Part shown: positions 11,850-36,997 of the stretch, piece after piece
Layout of the letters: each line of letters begins with the position of its first letter
Position numbering within the stretch: position 1 is the first letter of the stretch
Origin: Cheilinus undulatus
Lineage: Eukaryota > Chordata > Actinopteri > Labriformes > Labridae
DNA length: 64,000 nt
Assembly: GCF_018320785.1 (NCBI RefSeq)
Contig: NC_054884.1
Span: 16,679,667 to 16,743,666, forward strand
Direction of reading: 5' to 3'
The notes under the pieces: generated by a model
Seen by the model: the letters and a program-made list of their open reading frames with translations, nothing else
What the model was told of the DNA's origin: nothing
The model's database searches: none
Program-made: the position numbers and the translations under genes

Positions 11850-14800
11850 ATTGAGAAACATCAACTACCACTGGACTAAAATGGTACCAAAAAGCATGCA
11901 TACTGTTAAGGCTAACAGAAAATTGTGGAGCGATTTCCCACTGGTTCACAGATAAACAGTTATGATGCTGATTTCAACAACACAGGTGTGTGTGATGGGC
12001 ATATGTCAGAGTGCAGGGTATATTGCTCATGAGTTGTGGTGCACCAACTTTCTGTAGGGTTTGAATAATTGTGGGTAAGGTGGATCCCGGAAATTCTTTG
12101 TGATGAGAATCAGGCCAGGTATCTGTTGTACACTGCTCCGAGCTGCATTTTTTTGAAAATGGACATAATCATATCTCAAAAAACAGTGATGAATGCCTGA
12201 CCTCAATTTTTTTCGGCAATTTTTTCTGCAGAGGTGTTATTGGTGATGTTAGCAAATGTTCTTTCAGACTGGTATACGTTCTAAATCTTACAGGTGGGGG
12301 TTATACCATGTGTAGATAAATGTAAGATATGCCTGAAATTTGTTCAATTTATAATAATAACATAGCCATTAGGGGAGATTAACAATCAAAGTAATGTTTA
12401 AAAGCCTTTAAATATAAGTTTGCACACAACTATTTTTGAATGTGCACTGCTTTGTGTTAATATGCTTTCATAACCACCAGGGGCAGTGGGGTTCCCCACT
12501 AGAACTGTCCTAGGCTGAAAAGTTAGGGAATTTTAGAGTAAAATGTAAAGATGCTGTATAAAAACTCTGATCTGCTGCAAAGAGCAATATGCAGGAAGTG
12601 TTATGGACTTTATCAATAATCTAAAACATAGGATAAACCTTCTGCTGACACAAGTACAGACATTAAAGGGAAAGAGAGACAAAAATGTATTATACATAAA
12701 GCATTCACAACCACCCCATGATCATGAAAAAATCTACATTTTATTATCCTGGCCTGCAGGATCTTGCCCGACCCAAATGCAACCATAAGAAGGTAAATAA
12801 ATTAATTTGTAAAATAATTAAAATTGATTAAATGAAAGTTATTTCGCTCTGGATGTCTGAGCTTCTCACGCTGTCTCTAAGGAAGAGCCTTTCAGAAACA
12901 GCCTATTAGAAATGACACTAATACATTTTAATGTGATTTTTTAAAAAAAACTCAAAAATAAACCTACACACAGGTTGTCCCCTGTATTAAGCGCTAATGC
13001 CTCCAACTGGCTAGCTAATTTTTTATTTTTTTTTTAAACTACATAGTCACCTCTACAAACCTAAGACTTACTGAATAGCTTGTAGATGCTTTGCTATTGC
13101 TACTGGGAACATTGGTAATTGTAAGATAATTAAGTAGTCAGTTGAGCTCCACGTTTTCATGGAATAAAAGGCGAACACCATTGATGTTATATTTTAATAA
13201 AACTGTAAATATTAATATCGTGCAAAATCCTGCAGATTAAATACTGCATTATTTAAATGTTCTCAAATCTCTTTGATCCTTCAGTCTGTTCTAACCTAAC
13301 GTTCTATTCTATAGGCATAATATGTATATAAATAATAATAATAAAGAAGAAAGTTGTTCATAATGGGTTAAAATTGGCCTAAAATGACAAGAAATTTGCA
13401 TAAAGAGGAAGAAATTGGCGGCAAAAATTGTGAAAAGCAAAAAGTGCCGCTGTGGCTAACCACTCTACTAGTAGCCATTCACACCAGCAACACTTTCCCC
13501 TTTAACTATCACACACTCATGCCGAGGCAGGTTGGCAGAAGAGATAAAAACACCTTTTTCTGTCACGGAATGCTTTCAATGTTGCTCTCTGTGCTTGTTT
13601 TAATAAAAAAAATGTCCAGTTCTGACAAAAGTGCAGCAGTGGCTAATTCCAAGCTAAACACACCCCCAGCAGCCTTTGTTTCCCCCATATCACATACTCA
13701 TGCATGCTGAAGCAGGATGGCAGAAGAGCGGAAACACCTTTCCCAACATGAAAAGCTTTTGAGGTTGTTTTTATTCCTTTTGTCGTTCAGAAACATGGTC
13801 CAGGTTTAGTAAAACTGACCCGCTGCTAGAGCTATATCTGAGGTGTTTACAACAGTGGAGGCAGCCATTACAGTGGGCTTTCAGTTCAAGTAAACCCAAC
13901 TCTGTATGGTATGACTGAAAGTAGCATCACTCACTCAGTCAGACACATACAGACCCATCTGTAGGGCTGACCTCAGCAGTCAGCCAAAAATGGGTGGCAA
14001 TAAGTGGTGGAAAGTAGTTAAAAAGGGCAAAAATGGGTTTGATGTGAAAACAAATGCAGCAAACAGGCAGACACAGTGATTAAAAAGTGTACTTAAAAGT
14101 GGCATGAATAAATAATTGAATAGCTTGACACACTTAGGGGTTTCAAAATGAAGTAACTGTTAGCTAGGACATTAGCACCAATGCTACTGATCCAACACAC
14201 ACACATTTATACTATCAATAAATCACAACCTGGAAGGGCCCATTCACAGTTTTTTTCAGGGTCCAACTCCATGGGTAGGCCAGTATCACATGTACATCTA
14301 TCTCTGATTACTTGACAAAACTGAAGAAAATGTGATGTCAAATGATAAGACTAAAGCTGAAGGTTTGATGTTAGCAAATTGTTCCATTGCTGATTTGAAT
14401 GTATGCTGCTGTTTTGTGTTCTGTCTTAAACAAATTATTTTGTTCACATTATGAAACATTTGTGCACTTTGTTTTGTATTACTATAACTTTTGTAGACTC
14501 AGAATCACAAAAAGTCAAATATTGTGCTGTCATGAATTAAGTATGGACGTGTATTTTGTTTCTTTTAGAATTCATGTGACTGAAATGTTTTTGGATTAAT
14601 AATCAAATAGGTTTTGTCTCTTACTTGAATTTGTGGATAGCTGTGCCTGTTGTGTTTTAAAAGTGCAAGAACAATTTTTGCTGTTGTATTTATTGGTGGA
14701 TTGTTTTTCATGTACGGCTGTAAAATATGAACTTGTTTTAACTTTTTACAGCCATAATGGCATATGAACTGTACCAAATAAAACCTTTGAATATTTATTG

Positions 14801-15400
14801 TTTCATGGATTTAGAGATCATTATGATTGAACATATAGATTAATGTATGCTCAAATAATTTATAAAATGGATAGATGAACATTTAAATTGATTAAGGGCT
14901 GTAATGCGTGATGTCTGACTCACATTTGTTTCTCTGGACTTGACCTATAGATGAATCTGAAGTATCTGTGACCTTGTTTGCTTTTATTAAATTGTCCTGT
15001 TTGAATAAACATAAACTGTGTTTGGAGCTCTTTGTACTGATACTGTTTATTTTCTATTAGACAAGATTTTAACCATCATAGAATCAGTATAGACAGCATG
15101 TGTTTATTGTAGGGATAATGATATGATTAACAGCAGATAGTGAGCAGTCATTTACAGACCCTGGTGGAGATTTTTATAATTACACTACTGAGATTGAACC
15201 TGAAATACACAAAAACTGAGCTAGAAACCTAAAGCCAGAACAGGATTTTCTGTCCGTCTTTGTTTAAGATATTAGACATTTGCAGCTTACCCTGCTTGAA
15301 ATATGGATCATAAATTCCTTTAATAATGAGTCAGATGAGAATAAGAATTATACAGTATAGTTTAGTAAGACCCCAGCCTTGTACAATTGTTCTGTCTCTT
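11850..15400. other. AT-rich spacer downstream of H3.3
   Basis: There is no coding exon I can support. It holds a short LINE-like scrap at about 12845-12905 (ctggatgtctgagcttct, similar to 2240-2260), the tandem duplication at 13436-13775, and AATAAA-like signals near 14777 and 15003. Those signals could mark unlinked transcript ends or chance. Confidence 0.5.
13436..13775. repeat. Diverged tandem duplication, unit about 185 bp
   Basis: Two copies run in the same direction. Copy 1, near 13441-13610, has gtgccgctgtggctaac, cacactcatgccgaggcagg, ttggcagaagagataaaaac and acacctttttctg. Copy 2, near 13630-13775, has gtgcagcagtggctaat, catactcatgcatgctgaagcagg, atggcagaagagcggaaac and acctttccc. 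The two copies are clearly related but much diverged. Confidence 0.7.
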
Positions 15401-15411
15401 TACTTTTTAAG

Positions 15412-17006
15412 GCATTTCTTTGTGGTGGAACTGACTTCATCAGTACAGGAGCACCATCCCAAACGGTGAGTACACAGCAAAGACATGAGAGGCCAACCTT
15501 AAGACAATTTCACATCTTTGGGTCTCTTTGAGAGAACAGTTTAAATATTGTATTCCAGCTACTGCTCTGCTTTTGTCTTTATGAAAATCATGTTTTGTTC
15601 TTCAGGGTCTGCCTGTGTGCCTCTAAAATCAAACACCTGGTGAGATTCATGGAGAAGAACTGGCAAATTTCTCAGGCCTGTGTGAACCTGCAGTCCTGTC
15701 CGTCCCAAACTAGTGATGGAAAGTAAGTCATGGTTCTATGATTATATTGTAAAAATGGCAGGAAGCTGCTTTGAGAATAAGCCTTTAGGCCAAAAATGTT
15801 CATGTCTTCTACATTACTCTGTCACTGATTTTACTTGCAAGCTGCAAATGCAAACTTCAGTTGCAGTAAAAGATGTTCATGATAGCCAAAAGGTATTTAT
15901 GTTTTGCTTTTCATGTCCTCTCATCGGTCTCTGTCTGTTTCAGAATCACCAAACATTAGCTGTTTGGACTCATCTTCAATATGGACATGTATAAGCTCAC
16001 AAATGTGGACCTGGATGCTGAGTTCCAATCATACAGAACTCATAGTGTTTTTTTTATAATATCCCTTTAAAAATACGGCTAATTGGGTTAATGTTCTGTG
16101 AAGTTCATAACCTCTTAATTTGTGTTGCTGCAGTTTTTGAATGTGCAAAGTGCAGTAATATGTCTGTTGAGGGCGTCACACTAACAGGTTGATATATGAG
16201 GAGAGAAGACCTGATCTGGCTTCCTGATGAGAGGAAAGAGGTTTTCAGACCAGTCAAGCCCACAGTGAACTGTCAGATTTCTGAAACAGCAGACGGCTGG
16301 TCTAAAAGAAAAGCTGACAAGGCATGTAAAGATTTTCCTTTCTTTGTTTAAAAACTCAGTTTATCTAAGAAGGTCTAAAAAGCTTCAAACATATGTATTT
16401 TTACACCTCTATTTCTGTACAGATTTCAGTCCTTTAAATTGGGACCCTGGTAGCCGAGAGATTAGTGCTCTCCAGTTACAGAGGATGCTGGCCTTGAAGG
16501 GAATCCTTGAGCTTACTTAAAGTGTGTCATTTCCCACTCAAGACTCATGGTAAAACTGCAACTCAACACATTTTTTCTCGTCTGCTTCAGAGATCGATTT
16601 CTGAGACAGTCAGCCAACTTGTGTCACGCTCTGTGGTTCCACAGGAAACAAAGAGGTGTCTTCCTGCTCAAGCTCAAACCTTAAATGAAAGGATAAAAAC
16701 TCAGAATGAGCTGAGCCAATGCACCCATCACCAGTCCTCTCCAGGTGTCAAAGAGGGAAACTGATCTTTCTCCGAGCACTAAGAGACCTCGCAACCCTGA
16801 GGCTGAGACAAGAAAGAAACACTTGACCTCTTATGTCAAAATCATGTACACACAATTTATCTTCTCAGCCTGATGTTGGTCATAAGAATAACCGCTTACA
16901 TAATTTTTTTTTTTTTTTTACAGAATGCTCCAACTTGTCCATCCCAGACCATCTCTGATGAGGAGCAGTCCTGCAGCCTCTCCAGAACCATCAAACACAG
17001 GTTTTA
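15412..17006 (+). other. Unrecognised spliced locus, possibly a decayed gene
   Basis: Several stretches look like exons. 15412-15465 and 15606-15722 have good acceptors and donors and join in phase (HHPKR|VCLCASKIKHLVRF, then MEKNWQISQACVN). 16201 to about 16320 could follow in phase (REDLIWLPDERKEVFRPVKP) and would leave by a GC donor to an exon from 16591 (RSISETVSQLVSRSVV). The reading frame then changes by one base near 16750, where a basic stretch KRETDLSPSTKRPRN appears in the next frame. A last piece from about 16923 has two plausible frames. I could not find a start exon and recognise no domain. It may be a real fast-evolving gene with other splice sites, or a pseudogene. Confidence 0.3.
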
Positions 17007-17009
17007 ACT

Positions 17010-18255
17010 TGACAGGTACAGCACAGAATCACCAATACAAAATTTATACATACCTCCCTCTTAGTGCACTAGCTTCCAGAAATCCTCATGGTGAGATTCA
17101 GTGTGAGCAGAACTGCATGAGGGAGATATTTTTTAGCCACTAGAAGGCAGTGATACTTCACTTTTGGCCTTTTGCTTTCACTGAAGCAAGAGGGCAAAAA
17201 ATCAGGCACTTTGATGTAGTTAAGGCAGCATCTTCACTCTTAGTTATCTTTTATAAATGATTTCTCCCAGAAAGGAAACAAGTATTTTTCACTTTAGCAC
17301 ACTGACTTGCACTCCAGATAATAGTGGGAAGTTAGTGATTCATGATTTTATCACTCATCTGTGAATTTCCATGTGTTTTTTTCCTGGAAGTGCTAAAACC
17401 AGAAGATAGTTTACATTTTACCTGTGTGATCTCGGCACAGAGTGAGGGTTTTAAAATCCTCTGTGATTAATCTTAATTAGGGACAGGTATAAATAAACGC
17501 CAATCATTAACGCACAATAATTGCTTTTAGGTCATTGACGATGAGGAGGACAAAATCAAGTGTGCTGTATACTAAAATGCAAATTACATGCCAACCTTGT
17601 ACCATTCAGGGTCATGGGCGGGGCTTTTATTGGGTAAGAGGAAAGCTTGAAGGAAAGCTTAACAAAATTATATTATCAAAGAAAATAAAGACTAGACTAG
17701 ATCTAGGGTTAATTTTTTAATCTTGATTTATTCTCCAAAAGGTTTCTGCAGGTAAATGTGATCTATTTTTCTCTGTATATTGTTGTTCCAAGCAGCAAAT
17801 TTATTTCTTGGTTTAAAATAAAAGCCAGACAATTTAGCAGATGCCACAAATAAATCAGTTTGTGGACTAGGTAGCCACTAGGTAAAAGCAGAAAATGTTA
17901 CCAGTTAAGAGCACACAAGCAGTGAAACCCTGAGATGCTCCCAATATAGGCTGTAGGCCAGGCCTACGGACAACATAAGCAAGACATGGAGGAGATATGA
18001 AGATAAAAAGACAGACAAGTCAAAATAGTGGCTTAAATCAAGGCATTTTAATCCACATGTTCTCATCAGTCAACTGAAACTTCAGAAAAGGCATCATTTG
18101 ATCTAAAAAAATGATCAACAATTCATTTGTTGCTGAAAAAAAAGTTCATGTAGCACAGGACGGCTTCAGATCAGAATAAGCTTGTGCTACAGCATGTAAT
18201 ACTACAGACACATCTCACAATAAATAGAAGCTGAAATATTTACATTTAAGTCCCA
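17010..18255. other. Spacer between the unrecognised locus and uqcc4
   Basis: AT-rich; no exon or known repeat that I can name. The right end should be the uqcc4 3' UTR. Confidence 0.5.
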
Positions 18256-18261
18256 TATTCA

Positions 18262-20347
18262 TCAGCCTGAATCTTTCTCCTCTTCCTCTTCTTCTGAAAG
18301 AAGGTCGGGGAGCTGTTCATACAGACTCTTCTTCAGTGTGGCATCAATTTCTGACTCGTCTCTAAACACACACCACAGGAGGAAGGCCGTGGCTACCAGG
18401 CTGACAGGTAACACCTTCCACCAGGGACGCTGGAACTTGCTTCCCATGGACTGTTCCACTTTCCAGGTCCTGTGACTGGCTTTACTGGTGGAGAACTTGA
18501 TGGGCTCATCTTTCACCTGGTTTTCTTCATCACTGAGCCGGGCCGCCTTCTGTAAGCTGAGGGATAGGGTGCGCACACTGCTCGGTCTGCTGACAAAGGA
18601 AACAAACAAACATCAGAGTTAATTAAGTAAAGACAAAGACATCACACAGGCACAACCAAGTCACCCAAAAATGAGTGAAACCATCAGTGTCTTCTGTCCT
18701 GCTGCCTTTTGAAAATTTCACTCTATTCAAACTCCTCATCAACATTTCTGTGCTTTAACTAAAATTAAATTGTTAATAAAGGACTCTCTTATCATTTTCT
18801 TTCAAAATGTAAGTAATCTTTAAGCATTAACAGAGATATCAGACCCTATTGCCTATGGGCAATCAAAATATTTTAGCTACATATTTCTAGGACTGCCATG
18901 TTGTCCATCACAAGGTTTGACACTAATATGCAGCATCCTGATGGGTGAAAAACAAATGGAGGGAAGCAAAACTTTTGTTTTGATTCTCAGGAAAGAAAAT
19001 CACACTTCCCTTGGGCCTGAAGTGAAAAGTTGACACCGAAAACGTAGAATTTAATCAGGGTTGGACTGATAAGTATGTGTTTATCATGCATCATATTTAC
19101 TTATGAAAGCTGACGAGTAGATTTCTGTAAAAATGGCTCAGACATTCAATCAACCCCAAAACTGCCGCAATACTGGTCGTTTTGGGGTTGATTTGATAGC
19201 TATAGGGATTCAAAGACAAAAGATACCCTAAAAACCACAACATCTTTTTCCCTCTTCACGTTTTCTTTGTGTAATCATCTTTTGGGCCCTGGATGGAGAG
19301 CTTTGGGGGCCTGATATTGCCCTCAGGCCACCAGTTGATGACCACTGCTTTAAATCAGAGGGGATTTTTCTCAGCTCGAAAACATCAGTGTAGAAATCTA
19401 TCACCTTACATTTCTTGGATATCGCTAAATATTTTCCCTTTTTTTCTGTTTTACTTCTAAATGTTTTATCCCTGTTGTTCTGGGATCCATGGAGGATGTA
19501 GACAGGACAATGTGATTATGAAATATAAAGACACATGCAAACAGATCTGTTAGCTGGTATTTTTTAAAACAATTGATTGCAATGGCAGGTTACTTCAGTA
19601 TAATTCAATTAAAAACTTTCAACTCGAGATTGCGCAATCTAATGGAAATCTAAGATGTGACGAAGCATATGTAAATTTAAACAGCCATTCCAGTTTTTGC
19701 TCATAAATTAAATTTAATTAAATTAAATTTAAATCTAAATGGAACATTTTCATCAAACTAATTAGAAACTTCTAAAAAAATAATTATATATTTACGACAC
19801 CACCACCGGTTTTACAATGTTCAATAAAAAATGTTGTTCTTAATATTATCATCCTTGAAAATACCAAAACAGAGTGTCGAGGCCTCATTTAACTTTGGTA
19901 GCATACAGGAGTGTTTTTTATCTATTCATCTAAAAATACCAATACTGAAGGACTAAATAAGTATCTATAACATTGATTATAACTACTGTATCTCATCAAA
20001 ATTTAAGAATCCGATATCGTGAGTCGTGAAGGCCCTAAACTCTTTTAATTGTTAAATATTATGAAAGAAGAAGTTCAGCTTTAATGCCATAGCTTGCAAA
20101 ATTCGTGACTGTTTATAAAACAGCTTTTATTGCTGTTGTAAGAACAAAGAATTACATTAACAGCATGAATCAAATTTAAAATCTTGATAATGTATCCCAC
20201 CACAGAGTGACATGAGTCAACATGGTTTCATTTAGCCGGCTCCAGTTTCACTAACCTCACAATTGAAGAGATCGGAGTAAAAATCCCTCGATTGGAAACA
20301 GCAGCTCTTATCAGACCGGAGAGAACTCGTCCTGTTGTTGTAGACAT
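18262..20347 (-). CDS. uqcc4: uqcc4 (CCSMST1), complex III assembly factor
   Basis: A small mitochondrial inner-membrane protein needed for assembly of the cytochrome bc1 complex. Exons 20347-20256 and 18589-18262 sum to 420 nt (139 aa). The start MSTTTGRVLSGLIRAAVSNR is basic and hydroxylated, as expected for a mitochondrial targeting sequence. The family core follows: DEPIKFSTSKASHRTW, then a QRPWWKVLPVSL motif leading into one membrane segment (VATAFLLWCVF) and an acidic tail ending EEEEEEKDSG. The human protein has the matching PIEFSSSKANPHRWSVGH and QRPWWKVLPLS blocks. Exon 2 can begin at 18589 or 18586 because the acceptor is a CAGCAG tandem, giving one residue more or less. It stands head-to-head with c7orf50. 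Confidence 0.93.
18660..20250. other. uqcc4 intron
   Basis: The single coding intron. It includes a short dispersed repeat at about 19275-19360 (gggccctggatggagagc, then ccaccagttgatgaccactg) and a low-complexity AT patch at 19705-19740. No other exon is evident. Confidence 0.55.
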
Positions 20348-21006
20348 CTTGGACAACTGTTCATCTTAGGAAAATTGTGGTTATGTCAAGCAAACCAATG
20401 ATCTCTTTACCAAACACACCTTGGTTAGGTCATGTAACTTAGCATTGTGCAACAACAAATTTCTTCCGTGCCGGTGCTGAGCACCGATATGTACCGTTCC
20501 GCTACAATGTGAAAGGAAAAAATATCCTGTCTCATTCTCTGGAAGTCACCTGTTTTATTTATTTATCAAACTGTAACGGTAAAAATACAATAAAGATTTT
20601 TTTCTTTTTAAAATGATTTAACTTGTCAGCTTGGCATAAGACAATTAACGGTCTCTCTAACTGTTTGAAAGCACCGTCGTTATTTTACGTCTCTATCGTA
20701 TTTCATCATCGAAATTATAATGAATAGCTTTTCCGGTTTGATGGAAACAAACGGGGGAAATGCAATCGTTTTGGCTGCAGTGTTAAACATTTTCTACCTT
20801 TTGCTCTAGGTTTTCACGGTTATATTTTTTAAAACACTTGTTACGTGTGTCCTTGAAGCGTTCACGCCCCTCAACCAATCAGAAATCAAAAAAGGGAAAC
20901 CGTCAAATCCGGTCCAATCACATTTGTCCCAGTTGACATCACTTCCTGGTACAGTCCCATGCTTGTTTTGTGCCTACAAGAGGTCTGCACGTTTTTCTTC
21001 ATTAAC
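20348..21006. promoter_or_regulatory. Bidirectional promoter of uqcc4 and c7orf50
   Basis: The two genes diverge from this stretch. CCAAT boxes (caaccaatcag near 20874 and gtccaatcaca near 20914) and an ETS-like acttcctgg (near 20941) precede an untranslated first exon of c7orf50. That exon ends about 21006 at ttaac|gtgagt. Confidence 0.6.
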
Positions 21007-21341
21007 GTGAGTAATTTTTTTCCCCAAAATTATTTGTGTCAGTATTCAAGTCAGGATTAGGATAGGTTTAAGATAAGATAACTTATTTATGTTGGTAGCT
21101 ATCAAAAATGCTAATATATCCTATCTTTGCCTTCTTAAAAACCTTAAACACATGAGTGATATCGAGTGGATCACTTCATGCATCCATACCTCATAGACAC
21201 ATTAGGGGCTCTTCATGTGAATAAAGTGACGTTCACACAGTTATCTGTGTAGTTAGGTTCATATTATCATCCTCCTCGGTTTCTGTGTTTATTTGTCTGC
21301 AATAAAGGACATACATCTGCTAAATTGTTTATTTGTAACAC

Positions 21342-21626
21342 CAGGGGTGGAAAGTGACTAAGTACATTTACTCAAGTTACTGTTATTGAGTAGATTTTTT
21401 GGGTACATTTACTTCTACTTAAGTAAGTTTTGACCATAGTAACTGTACTTTTACTTGAGCACAATACACTGTACAACTCCTTAGTAGCGACTCAGTACTT
21501 AAAGGAAACTTTAAATGTGATACTTTTTACTTTTCCTTTTGTAAATGTATACACCAGTACTTTTACTCAAGTAAACCTTTAGCAAACTTCAACTTGAGTC
21601 AATAGTCGTACACTTTTCCAACTCTG
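21342..21626. mobile_element. Short hAT-like MITE just upstream of c7orf50 exon 2
   Basis: It begins caggggtggaaagtgacta and ends with a degraded inverted copy (acttttactcaagtaaac, then cttttccaactctg). It is 285 bp, in the intron, ending about 29 bases before the exon 2 acceptor. Flanking 8-bp sequences (TGTAACAC and AGTAGCAT) match only in part. Confidence 0.75.
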
Positions 21627-21663
21627 AGTAGCATGTTTATTGTTCTGTTTGTAGGATTAACTC

Positions 21664-34812
<13,149 letters not shown>

Positions 34813-34829
34813 GCACATTACTGCCACAG

Positions 34830-36990
34830 AAAAGACCTTTAAATCCTGCAGAAAAAGACTGAAACATGCTCACGAGTGGACTAATATCTCCCTCGGATAT
34901 TGTTTTGAATGTAGTGTTTCTTATTGGTGTTTTGAGTAATGGAGGAGTTTGATGTAATTACAAGCCATGCTCATATTTTTATATGAATACATCTAGATTT
35001 CTTTATCTTCTCTGTGTCTTCTTATAATGTGTGCATTTTTTTTCCCTGGTTGTAATCCTTTTCTTTAAAATAAGAGAAATAACAAAGTTTTCTTTGACAG
35101 CAACTTAATTTCCAAAACTTGTACACAATATAAAATTTCCAAACTCCAGTTCATGGACCAAGGAGGAGAAATGAAAACCTCTGAAGATGACACATAAAGC
35201 TTGAGAGTCTCCTGGAGTTAGAAGTCTCAGGAATGCTTCAACTCCAGACATGTTTGTGCTTGTCAAACCCCATAACCTGAGCAGCCACTGATGGGCATAA
35301 CCTTCTCTTGCACTCAAGGCATAAACATGAAGAAATTTTATTTAAAAAAAGAAAACTAAACAGCTTTTAGAGTACTGCGGACTCACTCTTTCACTTGCAC
35401 TTTCTATGGTTAGGTTATAAGCTTATGTTAACTTTTTATACTCTTCATATACGCAAGTTCTGTTGTGTCTGTAACAGATATACAGAAGTATAACTCTTCA
35501 GCCCTGCATATGGATAGACGTTTGCACTCAAAGTTACATTACAACTTAAAAATTACACCTATTTAAGGAAGGAAACCGTCTACTTGTGGTCAAAGGCTGG
35601 TGACACATCTTCCTGTATTTGTGTAATTTAATCATAGAGGTATATTTTCAAGAGATGCTTGCTGTTACAACCCACATTATAAACCAATAAGAGCTTTGCA
35701 TACTGACTTTTAGTTTGACAAAACACCAATTTTATTTTAAAGCTGCAGTGAGGTTTTTTCTAGCAAGTTATGAAATATGCAGAAATTAATACTGATACCC
35801 CTTTGCCATGTCCAAAATCAAACAAGGCCATCACTGACACATTTTATTGTCTTGTTTTGTCATTTTCAGTGTCTATAAATGCTGCTGCTGGCTAGGTGTC
35901 AGATAAAGTTAAGGTTTTGTCAAAAATAAATAAATAGATGATAAAACAAATCCTGTTCACACTTGTATGGGCCAACGACAAAGAGATTAAAGGTACTCCT
36001 CAATCCATAGGGGGCACCAAAACCAGCAAAACAAATGCTACTCACAGGAGCTTTAAATTCAGACATGGTGACTTTTGGTGTTTTCCTTTTTTTTTTCATT
36101 TATTCTGTTGTAAATGTCGAAGAAATGTCTGCAAATATTTGACCTACCATCCCTGATAACCTGTTGCACATTTTCATGGCATAGGATGTATTTCACACCC
36201 ATTAAGACAACAGCCCATAGAGCTTGTTTGGGAAGGGCAAACCTTTAAAAAAAAAAAAGTGACAACGAAACATACAGTCTGTTGGTCACATTCATTCAAG
36301 CAGTAGGTGTGTGCTGCTGCCAACAACACAAGCTCGACAGGCAGCTATTATCACATCAATACATGGTTCTTTGCTGTCAGAGGAGCCAGTTGGTAAATTA
36401 AACCCACTTTTATTCTGGGAAAAAAAAACCTCAGGGCAGTTCTTTGCTCCTCTTTTAATGATGAAATGTTGTCCAGTTCTGATAAAGCTACTGCCATAGC
36501 TACTCCTGCTCCATGCTAATCTCCATGTTAACATTCTTGCAGTTGCTTAAACTAAACCACACTTGAAGCTTCTGCCTATTTCTCCTCAAAGGACACAAAC
36601 TGGCCCAGTCAAGCTTTGCAAGATGGATCACTCTGATGACAGACATGAAATCTGGATAATCCATTTTACCTTGGCCTATGGCGAGTTTGGGGACACATTT
36701 TTTTCCCACACAAACATCAGAATCAATTATTAGGACATAAGAGTTGAAATAATTAAAATTATGTTTATTTGTTGTTCAATATTTACAGGTTTTGATTCGT
36801 TAACAACATAATCCTTTCAGAAAAGGCTTCTGGAAATAGCCGGTGCAGTATTGTAACTCCTTCAAGTCTTCAAGCATGTGACCAATGAATGACTTTTTCT
36901 CCACAAACCTGAGCAGTAATGTCCAGGAAGTGTGTCTGTTGCTCATCAAATTCTCAAATCCAGTGAAAAGAGGTAGTGACAGCTTTGTGG
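34830..36990. other. 3' flanks of c7orf50 and gnptg, which converge here
   Basis: No coding exon seen. On the minus strand an AATAAA (plus tttatttg, near 36765) could end the gnptg transcript. There are A-runs at 36248-36260 and T-runs at 36088-36098. Otherwise plain AT-rich sequence. Confidence 0.5.
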
Positions 36991-36997
36991 GTGGTGT

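Noticed and set aside
11850-15400. A further gene downstream of H3.3
   Set aside because: Open frames are short and lack splice-phase agreement or familiar domains; AATAAA signals alone are not evidence.
15412-15722. Similarity to the N-terminal domain of shelterin TINF2
   Set aside because: A few positions around HH..R.C....K can be lined up with human TIN2, but the match needs a gap and does not fit the RQRAQLILGL-type block that I recall for non-mammalian TIN2. Not enough to name it.
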